DNA from: JBLIAZ01 sp047632015
GTDB lineage: Bacteria; Bacteroidota; Bacteroidia; Flavobacteriales_C; GCA-002722245
Assembly: GCA_047632015.1 (NCBI GenBank)
Contig: JBLIBC010000055.1
Coordinates: 1 to 12,072, forward strand
Length of the DNA: 12,072 nucleotides
Direction: 5' to 3'
Shown piece by piece: positions 1 through 6,388 of the stretch. The translations under genes were made by a program, and so were the position numbers. The notes below the pieces were generated by a model, which saw only the letters and a list, made by a program, of their open reading frames with translations, had not been told where the DNA came from and made no database searches. Within the stretch, counting starts at the first letter, position 1; each line of letters starts with the position of its first letter.

Positions 1-474
1 TTTTTCTTGTACTACATTAACGTAAGTGTCTTTGTATTCATCATAATTGAATGTGGAGAATTTCCCGTTTAATCCAACGTAATAATCTTCAATAGCTAAT
101 CCTGAAAAATAGACTTTAGTTAAGATTTCCGAATGAAAACCAATGTTCATTTTTCCATTACCGGGATTAAATATAATGTTACTGTGTTCACTACGAAAAA
201 AATCAGCGTGGGTAATTCCTATTCCGGCACTGAGGCCAATGTGACCACTAAATGCTTGCTCGAAAAATAATGGGTAGCGGCCTCTTAAAGGATGAAGCAA
301 CCCAAAATGTATAACGCTTTTTAAACTTGGAATAGTGTCAGTTTCATTAGTGGCCTGATCAGGACTAAATATTTTGACATCTTCGTTGGATTTTTCATGA
401 ATCACTTGCCCAAAGGACACGTGTGAAACGACAGTTAAGAATAGAAATAAGCTGAAGTTTTTAATTGTAGACAC
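1..474 (-). CDS. Secreted, probably outer-membrane protein, N-terminal 158 residues only
   Basis: This open frame starts at a GTG (474-472) and runs off the left edge without a stop, so the C-terminus is missing. I chose the GTG because no ATG or TTG lies in frame just upstream and because it is followed at once by a good signal peptide: MSTIKN, a hydrophobic stretch of about 16 residues, then SFG-Q around residues 20-23, the ending typical of Bacteroidota. After a polar linker (about 24-50), the rest alternates hydrophobic and polar residues and is rich in Gly, Phe and Tyr (for example FGLLHPLRG, SGHIGLSAGIGIT, KVYFSGLAIEDYYVGLNG). This suggests transmembrane beta-strands of a small outer-membrane barrel. 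I do not recognise the family. It lies 58 bp downstream of lolA on the same strand and could be the last gene of an ftsK-lolA transcript. Confidence 0.6.
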   Translation of the reverse strand, partial: MSTIKNFSLFLFLTVVSHVSFGQVIHEKSNEDVKIFSPDQATNETDTIPSLKSVIHFGLLHPLRGRYPLFFEQAFSGHIGLSAGIGITHADFFRSEHSNIIFNPGNGKMNIGFHSEILTKVYFSGLAIEDYYVGLNGKFSTFNYDEYKDTYVNVVQEK

Positions 475-532
475 TTTTTGTTTTTTAATTGTAACGACGA
501 TAACGGAAATAAAATTACTAAAAGCAACGCAA

Positions 533-1195
533 TTATTTCGCACCGGTTTGATCGTCACAATCATAATCCTTTTTAACACCGCAGCTACAAGCAAAAACAG
601 TGTCAGCTATTGTGGTGTTATAACTCGCTTTGTCAATGCTAATGGAGAATACCTTTGCTGATGTTTTGTGGTAAAATTTTATTTTTGCAATGGCCGATTC
701 ATCTTTGTCAATGTACATTGTAATTCGGCGATATGGATTGTTTTTTTCAGTTTCAGGATACAATTCAATCACATGAACAGTTTTGTTGTTTAGTGTAGTT
801 TCCTTTATATATCGGTACTTATAACCAGTTTGATAAATTGTAAAAATTTCACTAGGACTGAATTCATCAGCATCATTAAAGTTTGCACTGGTAATGATTA
901 CTTCTTCATCAGCATCTGATATCGTACATATTTTTTTTCCGTCTGAAATTTTAGTTATACCAAATATGCTGTATTTGTATTTATCTCCTTTTAATTGAAG
1001 TTTGCCTTTTTGTTTTTCGTTGATGTCTTCACTTTTAAGTGAATACGTAAAATCAGCAGAAATCGTTTTGTAAGCTTTGGTTTTTACACTCACTTTGTTC
1101 AATACTTCAGTGGCTTTTGCATCCTTTTGAATTGCAGGTGAGACAAAGGATATACCTAGTACCGATAACCCTAATACAGCTAATATTTTTTTCAT
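533..1195 (-). CDS. lolA: LolA-family outer-membrane lipoprotein carrier protein
   Basis: LolA shuttles lipoproteins from the LolCDE exporter in the inner membrane across the periplasm to the outer membrane. The 220-residue product begins with a signal peptide (MKKILAVLGLSVLGISFVSPA, residues 1-21; an alternative cleavage is after AKA at 28). It then has the LolA pattern: an amphipathic N-terminal helix (VLNKVSVKTKAYKTI), TISADFTYSL at about 45-53, and a run of beta-strands including GKLQLKGDKYKY and RRITMYIDKD, which form the open half-barrel. Length and start are normal for the family. The position 45 bp downstream of ftsK supports the call, since ftsK-lolA adjacency is also seen in Escherichia coli. 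The odd part is the C-terminus, where the usual short acidic/aliphatic end is replaced by ACSCGVKKDYDCDD, with Cys at 203, 205 and 213. No clear promoter lies in the short gap, so cotranscription with ftsK is likely. Confidence 0.82.
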   Translation of the reverse strand: MKKILAVLGLSVLGISFVSPAIQKDAKATEVLNKVSVKTKAYKTISADFTYSLKSEDINEKQKGKLQLKGDKYKYSIFGITKISDGKKICTISDADEEVIITSANFNDADEFSPSEIFTIYQTGYKYRYIKETTLNNKTVHVIELYPETEKNNPYRRITMYIDKDESAIAKIKFYHKTSAKVFSISIDKASYNTTIADTVFACSCGVKKDYDCDDQTGAK

Positions 1196-1240
1196 TATCT
1201 AATGTTAAATGGTTTTGTAAATGTATTAAATCAATGTTAT

Positions 1241-3766
1241 TTATTCGTCTTCATTGTGATTCAAATATTGTTCCAAAGAAGCCTCGTCAGGAATTAAAAC
1301 TTGCCTTGCCTTGCTTCCTTCAAATGGACCAATTATTCCAGCCTCTTCAAGTTGGTCAACTATTCGACCTGCTCGATTGTATCCAAGTTTTAACTTACGC
1401 TGAAGAAGAGAGGCTGAGCCTTGCTGATGCATCACTACCACTTTTGCTGCGTCAACAAACAACACGTCCCGGTCCTGAATGTTTGGATTTCCAGTTGCTG
1501 AAGGATCTCCTATGTCTGCAACTTCAGGAAGCAAGAACGCGTCAGGATAACCACGTTGATCACCTATGAAATTTGTTATGTTTTCTACTTCAGGAGTGTC
1601 AACAAATGCACATTGAACCCTAACTAATTCATTACCTGTGGTCAATAATAAATCACCACGTCCAATTAATTGATCAGCACCTCCTGCATCAAGGATGGTT
1701 CTGGAATCAATTTTAGATGTCACCCTGAAGGCTATTCTTGCTGGGAAGTTAGCTTTGATAGTTCCTGTAATGATATTTACCGAAGGTCGTTGAGTAGCTA
1801 TTATTAAATGTATTCCAATTGCTCTTGCGAGCTGTGCTAGCCTTGCTATTGGAGTTTCGACTTCCTTTCCTGCTGTCATGATTAAATCCGCAAACTCATC
1901 TACTACGAGTACAATGAACGGAAGGAATCTATGTCCGTTTTCCGGGTTAAGTTTTCTGGCTATAAACTTAGTATTGTACTCCTTCAAATTTCTACATTGT
2001 GCTTGCTTCAATAATTCATAACGCTGATCCATTTCTACACACAAGGAATTCAAAGTGTTGACTACTTTAGAAGTTTCAGTGATAATAGCTTCTTCCGTAT
2101 CAGGTAATTTGGCTAAGTAATGTCGTTCGATTTTATTGAATAGTGTAAGCTCCACCTTTTTTGGATCCACTAAAACAAACTTCAATTGTGATGGATGCTT
2201 TTTATAAAGTAAACTAACTAAAATGCAATTTAGTCCAACAGACTTTCCTTGACCAGTTGCTCCAGCCATTAACAGGTGAGGCATTTTTGCTAAATCTACT
2301 ACTAAGGTTTCGTTGCTGATTGTTTTACCTAAAGCAATAGGTAAGTCCATAGTGGTTTCAGCAAAAGCTTTGGACGCAATCACTGTGCGCATAGCAACAA
2401 CGTCAGGATTTGGATTTGGTACTTCGATACCTATGGTTCCTCTTCCAGGTATAGGAGCGATGATTCTTATTCCTAGAGCGGCTAAGGACAATGCAATGTC
2501 GTCTTCTAAACTTTTTATTTTTGAAATTCTAACACCAGGCGCAGGGACGATCTCATATAAAGTAACGGTTGGCCCAATGGAAGCTTTAATGCTTGCGATT
2601 TCAATTTTGTAATTTTTTAAGGTGTTAACAATGTTATTCTTGTTTTTCTCTAAGGTTTCAGTATCAACAGCTTTAGCGTTTCCAGCTTCGTAATCCTTTA
2701 ATAGATCAATTGTTGGGAATTTATACGATGATAAATCTAAAGTAGGATCATAACTGTCTGTCGAATTAGGTAGTGCTTTTTCTACTGTTTCTTCCTCTAT
2801 CGCTTCTTCCACTTCTAATTTCATGTCGCTTTCATCTAATGGTTGTGCAGCTTCAGTAGGTGTAGTGACGTCCATGTTTATTGCATTGTCATCAAATACT
2901 TCATCGGTGTTAGCTTCGTCAGTATGACTTACAGGTTCTGATACTGTTTCGTTTAGTTGTTCCGTGCTAAGATCAATTGTTTCATTTTGCACATCCGGAA
3001 TCACTGTGTGAGAAGTAGCAATTCCATCATTAGTAAAACTCATGCTGGCTGACTGCGTAGTTTCATCTGATACATTTTCTTCCTCAGTACTCTTAGCACT
3101 CAACTTAGTTAATAATGCGTCAATTCTAATATTGAAAAAAGAAAGCAAAGAAATTATGGCGCTTAGGGATAACAGAATGATTAATCCAGTTTTACCCAAT
3201 AGAAATTCAAGCCATAAATTCAATTGATGACCGAAAGTACCACCTGGATTTAAAGCCGCATCAGGAAACAATAAACTAAGTGTAGACGCTCCCAGAAATG
3301 CATAAAAAACTAAAACTTTTGCCGTTTGCCCAAAAGGAAATAATTGCTTTTTAAATGAAAGCTTAAATCCTCCCATGATCAATAAGACAGGAAGTGCATA
3401 TGCTGAAACACCTACAAGCTGATGAATAAAAAAGTGAGCTATTTTAGCACCTAAAGTCCCTGCGTTATTTGCAGCTTGTTGTTCCAGTTCATTAAAAGCT
3501 TCGGTTCCTATAGCACTCCATGATTGAATTTTATCTTGATCAATTTTCCAAGAAAAAAAGTAAGATGTAAAAGAAAATAACAAATAAATTCCAATAAATA
3601 TCAACACAAAACCAATGACATACTGCTTTTTTTCGTTTTCAAAAAACGCTTTAATTTTTGGAAATTTAAAATACTGAGATAACTCTAATTTGAATTCCTT
3701 CTTGTTTTCAGAAGCTTTCTTCTTTAAAGTATTCGCTTTTCGTTCCTCTTTTTTTTTGCCAAACAT
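1241..3766 (-). CDS. ftsK: DNA translocase FtsK/SpoIIIE
   Basis: FtsK is a membrane-anchored hexameric DNA pump that acts at the division septum, aligning chromosome termini and helping XerCD resolve dimers. The 841-residue product shows the full family architecture. A basic cytosolic tail (1-47) is followed by four hydrophobic segments (about 48-72, 117-134, 149-168 and 193-213). Then comes an acidic, Ser/Thr-rich linker (about 222-345), the alpha/beta translocase domain with Walker A GATGQGKS (502-509) and Walker B VLVVDEF (619-625), IIATQRPS (655-662), and a winged-helix gamma domain (about 766-826) containing LLQRKLKLGYNRAGRIVDQLE. The gamma domain is the part that reads polar KOPS sequences in this family. 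The linker is short compared with the roughly 600-residue linker of E. coli FtsK, as is usual for about 800-residue FtsK proteins. The ATG at 3766 lacks a Shine-Dalgarno sequence. lolA follows on the same strand. Confidence 0.97.
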   Translation of the reverse strand: MFGKKKEERKANTLKKKASENKKEFKLELSQYFKFPKIKAFFENEKKQYVIGFVLIFIGIYLLFSFTSYFFSWKIDQDKIQSWSAIGTEAFNELEQQAANNAGTLGAKIAHFFIHQLVGVSAYALPVLLIMGGFKLSFKKQLFPFGQTAKVLVFYAFLGASTLSLLFPDAALNPGGTFGHQLNLWLEFLLGKTGLIILLSLSAIISLLSFFNIRIDALLTKLSAKSTEEENVSDETTQSASMSFTNDGIATSHTVIPDVQNETIDLSTEQLNETVSEPVSHTDEANTDEVFDDNAINMDVTTPTEAAQPLDESDMKLEVEEAIEEETVEKALPNSTDSYDPTLDLSSYKFPTIDLLKDYEAGNAKAVDTETLEKNKNNIVNTLKNYKIEIASIKASIGPTVTLYEIVPAPGVRISKIKSLEDDIALSLAALGIRIIAPIPGRGTIGIEVPNPNPDVVAMRTVIASKAFAETTMDLPIALGKTISNETLVVDLAKMPHLLMAGATGQGKSVGLNCILVSLLYKKHPSQLKFVLVDPKKVELTLFNKIERHYLAKLPDTEEAIITETSKVVNTLNSLCVEMDQRYELLKQAQCRNLKEYNTKFIARKLNPENGHRFLPFIVLVVDEFADLIMTAGKEVETPIARLAQLARAIGIHLIIATQRPSVNIITGTIKANFPARIAFRVTSKIDSRTILDAGGADQLIGRGDLLLTTGNELVRVQCAFVDTPEVENITNFIGDQRGYPDAFLLPEVADIGDPSATGNPNIQDRDVLFVDAAKVVVMHQQGSASLLQRKLKLGYNRAGRIVDQLEEAGIIGPFEGSKARQVLIPDEASLEQYLNHNEDE

Positions 3767-3996
3767 TGTTTGTTCAATAAAATGTTAATTCTTGAATCCA
3801 TCCTAAAAATAATTCAAGCAATTGGCAACAAATACGACCTGTGTGTAAAGTTATGAACGTAGCATTGAAGAAAAGGTTGTTTTACTGAATAAAAACATGT
3901 CGATGATGTGGAAATGTGTGTCGAAGAACTTCATTTAAACCTGTGTAATGCGTAAATAAGTTCGTGTTAATTAATGCAAGAAAAGCTTTGTGATGC
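3767..3996. other. 230-bp spacer between trmN6 and ftsK; presumed to hold the ftsK promoter
   Basis: No convincing gene is present; the best short frame (3897-3938, plus strand) encodes only 13 residues. It contains an inverted repeat CTTGAAT (3791-3797) / ATTCAAG (3812-3818) with a 14-nt loop, within the presumed 5' leader of ftsK, and two copies of ACCTGTGT (3837-3844 and 3939-3946). No TAnnTTTG element was found on the minus strand, so the ftsK promoter could not be placed. A weak stem (3983-3986 with 3995-3998) overlaps the trmN6 stop codon and is too short to call a terminator. Confidence 0.3.
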
Positions 3997-4704
3997 TTAA
4001 AATTTCAAATAAAAATCTTTGCATAATTCTTTGTATGCTGCAGTGTATTCTCCTCGATTGATTTCGATAACCAGGTGTTGAATACGTCTTTCTGGGTTAG
4101 GTGAAGACGACTTAGACAGTTTAAAGAGGCAGCGCTTTACTTTGCTATTTTGGTTCCCTTGAATGTTTATTATAGTGTTTACATGAAGATTTTCCTGGTC
4201 CGCTAGTTCAATGATGTTTTTTACGTCCGTACTTGGATATATAAAATACATTGCGCCATAATCATTTAATAAATTTGCTGACTTTTTCACGAAGTGCTTA
4301 AGTGGTAAATGTTTTGAAGATCTTGCTTTGTCTCGCTTGTGGCTGTCAAAAATTCCCCCGTCGCTAAAGTAAGGAAGGTTTGAAACTATGATGTCAAAGG
4401 AGTTCTCAGCGAGTTCTGCTTTTAAATAATCATCCTCAAGAACGTTGAAATTATTACCGAATGGAGAGGCGCTAAAATTATTTACAGCTTGCGCAGCGGC
4501 TTCAGCTTCAATTTCAACGGCATGTATTGCTGCTTCAGGAAACTTTTGAGCCAGCATCAAAGCTATAAGTCCACTGCCAGTGCCAACGTCTAAAATAGTT
4601 TTAGGGAAATTGTGTTGAATCCATGCGCCTAAAAGCACTCCGTCTACACCGATTTTCATTCCGCAATCGCTGTCGTCTACTGAAAATTTTTTGAAGCGAA
4701 ACAT
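3997..4704 (-). CDS. trmN6: tRNA1(Val) (adenine(37)-N6)-methyltransferase, TrmN6/YfiC family
   Basis: By family, this enzyme uses S-adenosylmethionine to methylate N6 of adenosine 37, next to the anticodon of tRNA1(Val), in the cytoplasm. The 235-residue product opens with the family signature FRFKKFSVDDSDCGMKIGVD, then GVLLGAW (22-28). Next is a Rossmann-type methyltransferase core with SAM-binding motif I ILDVGTGSGLIALML (37-51), the acidic residue of motif II in AVEIE (62-66), and catalytic motif IV at 109-112. Motif IV reads NLPY, not the usual NPPY/NPPF; the codon is CTT where CCT would give Pro, one base away. The ARSSKHLPL segment (127-135) and the C-terminal LVIEINRGEYT (211-221) also fit the family. 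It sits 7 bp after the rimM stop, so the two are surely cotranscribed and probably translationally linked. A broader N6-adenine methyltransferase specificity cannot be excluded from sequence alone. Confidence 0.85.
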   Translation of the reverse strand: MFRFKKFSVDDSDCGMKIGVDGVLLGAWIQHNFPKTILDVGTGSGLIALMLAQKFPEAAIHAVEIEAEAAAQAVNNFSASPFGNNFNVLEDDYLKAELAENSFDIIVSNLPYFSDGGIFDSHKRDKARSSKHLPLKHFVKKSANLLNDYGAMYFIYPSTDVKNIIELADQENLHVNTIINIQGNQNSKVKRCLFKLSKSSSPNPERRIQHLVIEINRGEYTAAYKELCKDFYLKF

Positions 4705-4711
4705 ACAAGTT

Positions 4712-5245
4712 TTACTCTTCTTTGTTGATGTCTAACAATCCTTCCGGTAAATTAGTTATCACTTTTTTACTTGCTAAATCAATGCTTACGAGGAATTCGT
4801 CAATTAAAGGAAATATTAGTTCCTCACCATCTTTTTCAATATACACGAGTTCTTGGGCAGACGATTTGTCGATGTAATCTATCAAACCAATTTCGCCAAG
4901 TTTTTCATCAACCACCATGCAACCTATCAGTTCGTGGGTGAATACGTTATCATCGCCAGAGGCAGGGAGCTCATTGTTTTTCACGTAAACCTCGCAATTT
5001 TTTATCATGTTAGCCATGTCAATGGTGTCAAAGCCTTTGAATTTTAAAGTAACTTTGTTATTGCTTTTAACCGACATGTTTTCGATGGGGTATACAATTA
5101 ACTTGTTTCGAATAAGTAATTTCATTTCCGTTATTTTACCAAGGGCAAAAAACACTTCGTCATCCTCAATGATAAAAAACACCTCTCCTTTAAAGCTTTT
5201 AGGCTTGCCAATTTTCCCTATTAAAAAGTATTCGCTTAAATTCAT
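4712..5245 (-). CDS. rimM: Ribosome maturation factor RimM
   Basis: RimM binds ribosomal protein S19 in the 30S head and assists late 16S rRNA processing and assembly. The 177-residue product has the two-domain form of the family. The N-terminal RimM barrel covers about 6-90, with FLIGKIGKPKSFKGEV at the start and KFKGFDTIDMANMIKNCEVYV in the second half. The C-terminal PRC barrel covers about 102-173, with ELIGCMVVDEKLGEIG, FPLIDEFLVSID and the family-typical end LPEGLLDI (166-173). Length is normal. It is the first gene of the leftward set, with trmN6 7 bp downstream. rpsP, a frequent upstream partner of rimM in bacteria, is not here; a divergent gene lies only 24 bp away. A TATATTTG element 13 nt before the ATG suggests its own promoter and a very short leader. 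Confidence 0.95.
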   Translation of the reverse strand: MNLSEYFLIGKIGKPKSFKGEVFFIIEDDEVFFALGKITEMKLLIRNKLIVYPIENMSVKSNNKVTLKFKGFDTIDMANMIKNCEVYVKNNELPASGDDNVFTHELIGCMVVDEKLGEIGLIDYIDKSSAQELVYIEKDGEELIFPLIDEFLVSIDLASKKVITNLPEGLLDINKEE

Positions 5246-5258
5246 CCTAACTTTTTCA

Positions 5259-5266
5259 CAAATATA
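5259..5266 (-). promoter_or_regulatory. Candidate Bacteroidota -7 promoter element for rimM
   Basis: On the minus strand the sequence reads TATATTTG, a perfect match to the TAnnTTTG element used by the primary sigma factor of Bacteroidota. It ends 13 nt before the rimM ATG. No well-spaced TTTG -33 element was found about 19-21 nt further upstream; the TTG triplets present there are 13 and 25 nt away. If used, transcription would start only some 6-9 nt before the ATG. Confidence 0.4.
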
Positions 5267-5269
5267 GAA

Positions 5270-6250
5270 ATGTTAGAATCAATAAAACTTTCAATTCCCA
5301 AATTACATTACCAAGACAAGTTGTTTTTTATAGGCTCATGCTTTTCATACAACATAGCTTCTAAGTTGCGTGAGGATAAAATTGACTTGGTATACAGTCC
5401 GTTTGGAATCATGTTTCATCCTGCTGCTATTGCTAAAGTGCTGGAAAGAGTAATCAAAAACAAGCTATATAATAAAAGTGATTTTTTTAAATGGGATGGT
5501 TACTGGTTTTGTTATGAACATCACAGTTCATTGGCTGAACGTGACTTGGACATCTACCTTAAAAAAGTAAATGATTCGCTACTTGAACTCAACGAGTATA
5601 TGAGACAAACTAATACTTTGTTCGTTACTTTTGGTTCGGCTTGGGGCTACGAAAAGGATGATAAAATTGTGGCAAATTGTCACCAACAGGATAGTAAGTT
5701 GTTCAATAAGAAACTGTTGGGTTTGCAAGAAACAGCTGAGCAATTTATTAATGTGTTCAGCAGGTTACGACAATTGAATAGTGAATTAAAAATAGTGCTT
5801 ACAGTTAGTCCTGTAAGACATTATAAAGATGGCATCATTGAGAATCAAAGAAGTAAATCCTTACTGAATATACTTTGTCATGAGCTGTGTGACAATAAAG
5901 ATGACATATTTTATTTCCCTAGTTATGAATATGTAATTGATTACTTAAGGGATTACTCTTTTTACAAGTCAGACAAAGTGCACCCAAATGAAATTGCTGT
6001 AATCAATTTGTACGAATATTTTATTGATCAACTTTATGACAAGTCAAGTAAAGACGTCATTGCTAAATGGCAAACAATTAAATTGTCGTTGGAGCACAAA
6101 AGTTTGCGAATGTATTCGCCGTCTAATTTAAAGTTTAAAGAAAACTTAAAAAATCAACTCGAAACGTTTGCTGAGCATTACAGTAGGCCTTGTGGAAACG
6201 AAATTAAAAAACTTTCAAAAGAAATTATTGAAATTCGGCAAGAGATTTGA
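5270..6250 (+). CDS. GSCFA domain protein, SGNH-hydrolase-like
   Basis: GSCFA proteins are named after a conserved N-terminal motif and are common in Bacteroidota; they resemble SGNH/GDSL-type esterases, but their substrate is not established. This 326-residue copy has FFIGSCFSYNIASKL (19-33, so GSCFS rather than GSCFA) and the following block VYSPFGIMFHPAAIAKVLERV (41-61). Further on are LFVTFGSAWGYE (117-128), VANCHQQD (134-141), LTVSPVRHYKDGI (177-189) and DKVHPN (235-240). Ser23 with Asp235 and His238 would fit the nucleophile and DxxH of an SGNH triad; that assignment is inferred. There is no signal peptide, so it is probably cytoplasmic. The ATG has no Shine-Dalgarno sequence. It diverges from rimM, with 24 bp between the start codons; the only -7-like sequence on this strand is TAACTTTT (5248-5255), one mismatch from consensus. 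Confidence 0.9.
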   Translation: MLESIKLSIPKLHYQDKLFFIGSCFSYNIASKLREDKIDLVYSPFGIMFHPAAIAKVLERVIKNKLYNKSDFFKWDGYWFCYEHHSSLAERDLDIYLKKVNDSLLELNEYMRQTNTLFVTFGSAWGYEKDDKIVANCHQQDSKLFNKKLLGLQETAEQFINVFSRLRQLNSELKIVLTVSPVRHYKDGIIENQRSKSLLNILCHELCDNKDDIFYFPSYEYVIDYLRDYSFYKSDKVHPNEIAVINLYEYFIDQLYDKSSKDVIAKWQTIKLSLEHKSLRMYSPSNLKFKENLKNQLETFAEHYSRPCGNEIKKLSKEIIEIRQEI

Positions 6251-6268
6251 TTCACATCCTTTAAGTAA

Positions 6269-6283
6269 TTGCTTTGAAAGCAA
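6269..6283 (+). terminator. Small hairpin after the GSCFA gene, weak terminator candidate
   Basis: TTGCTT-TGA-AAGCAA forms a perfect 6-bp stem with a 3-nt loop, 18 nt after the GSCFA stop codon. It is AT-rich and is followed by CTTTAAATC rather than a run of T, so it is a poor intrinsic terminator. It may only be a stabilising 3' structure, or chance. Confidence 0.2.
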
Positions 6284-6374
6284 CTTTAAATCAACTATTT
6301 TCGTGCGCGATTTAATTCAGTTCAACCAATTTTAATTTGAGTTAAGTAAGGTAGATCGGGTTCGGAATAAAACA

Positions 6375-6382
6375 AAGAAGGG
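6375..6382 (+). promoter_or_regulatory. Shine-Dalgarno-like site of the 917-residue gene
   Basis: AAGAAGGG ends 6 nt before the ATG at 6389. It is close to the AGGAGG consensus and well placed, which supports this start; such sites are uncommon in Bacteroidota. The same AGAAGG core precedes the lptA-like gene at 10994-10999. Confidence 0.4.
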
Positions 6383-6388
6383 TAACTG

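Noticed and set aside
1218..1225. TACATTTA (minus strand) as a separate lolA promoter
   Set aside because: One mismatch to TAnnTTTG and no spaced -33 element; the 45-bp gap is more simply explained by cotranscription with ftsK.
1117..1569. 150-codon plus-strand frame across the lolA/ftsK junction
   Set aside because: It overlaps two well-supported genes on the other strand and shows no signal, domain or start support.
2313..2612. 99-codon plus-strand frame inside ftsK
   Set aside because: It lies opposite the conserved translocase domain of ftsK; its hydrophobic, Gly-rich product is a reverse shadow.
3897..3938. 13-codon plus-strand mini-frame beginning ATGTCGATGATG
   Set aside because: Too short, no ribosome-binding site, and no partner gene on that strand in the region.
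3831..3960. Possible replication origin or DnaA boxes (GTGTGTAAAG, GATGTGGAAA, CTGTGTAATG)
   Set aside because: None is close to TTATCCACA (two or more mismatches each), there is no AT-rich unwinding region with ordered boxes, and no dnaA or dnaN lies nearby.
6332..6339. TTAATTTG as a -7 promoter element of the 917-residue gene
   Set aside because: The second base differs from TAnnTTTG, and no TTTG -33 element is found at suitable spacing; left uncalled.
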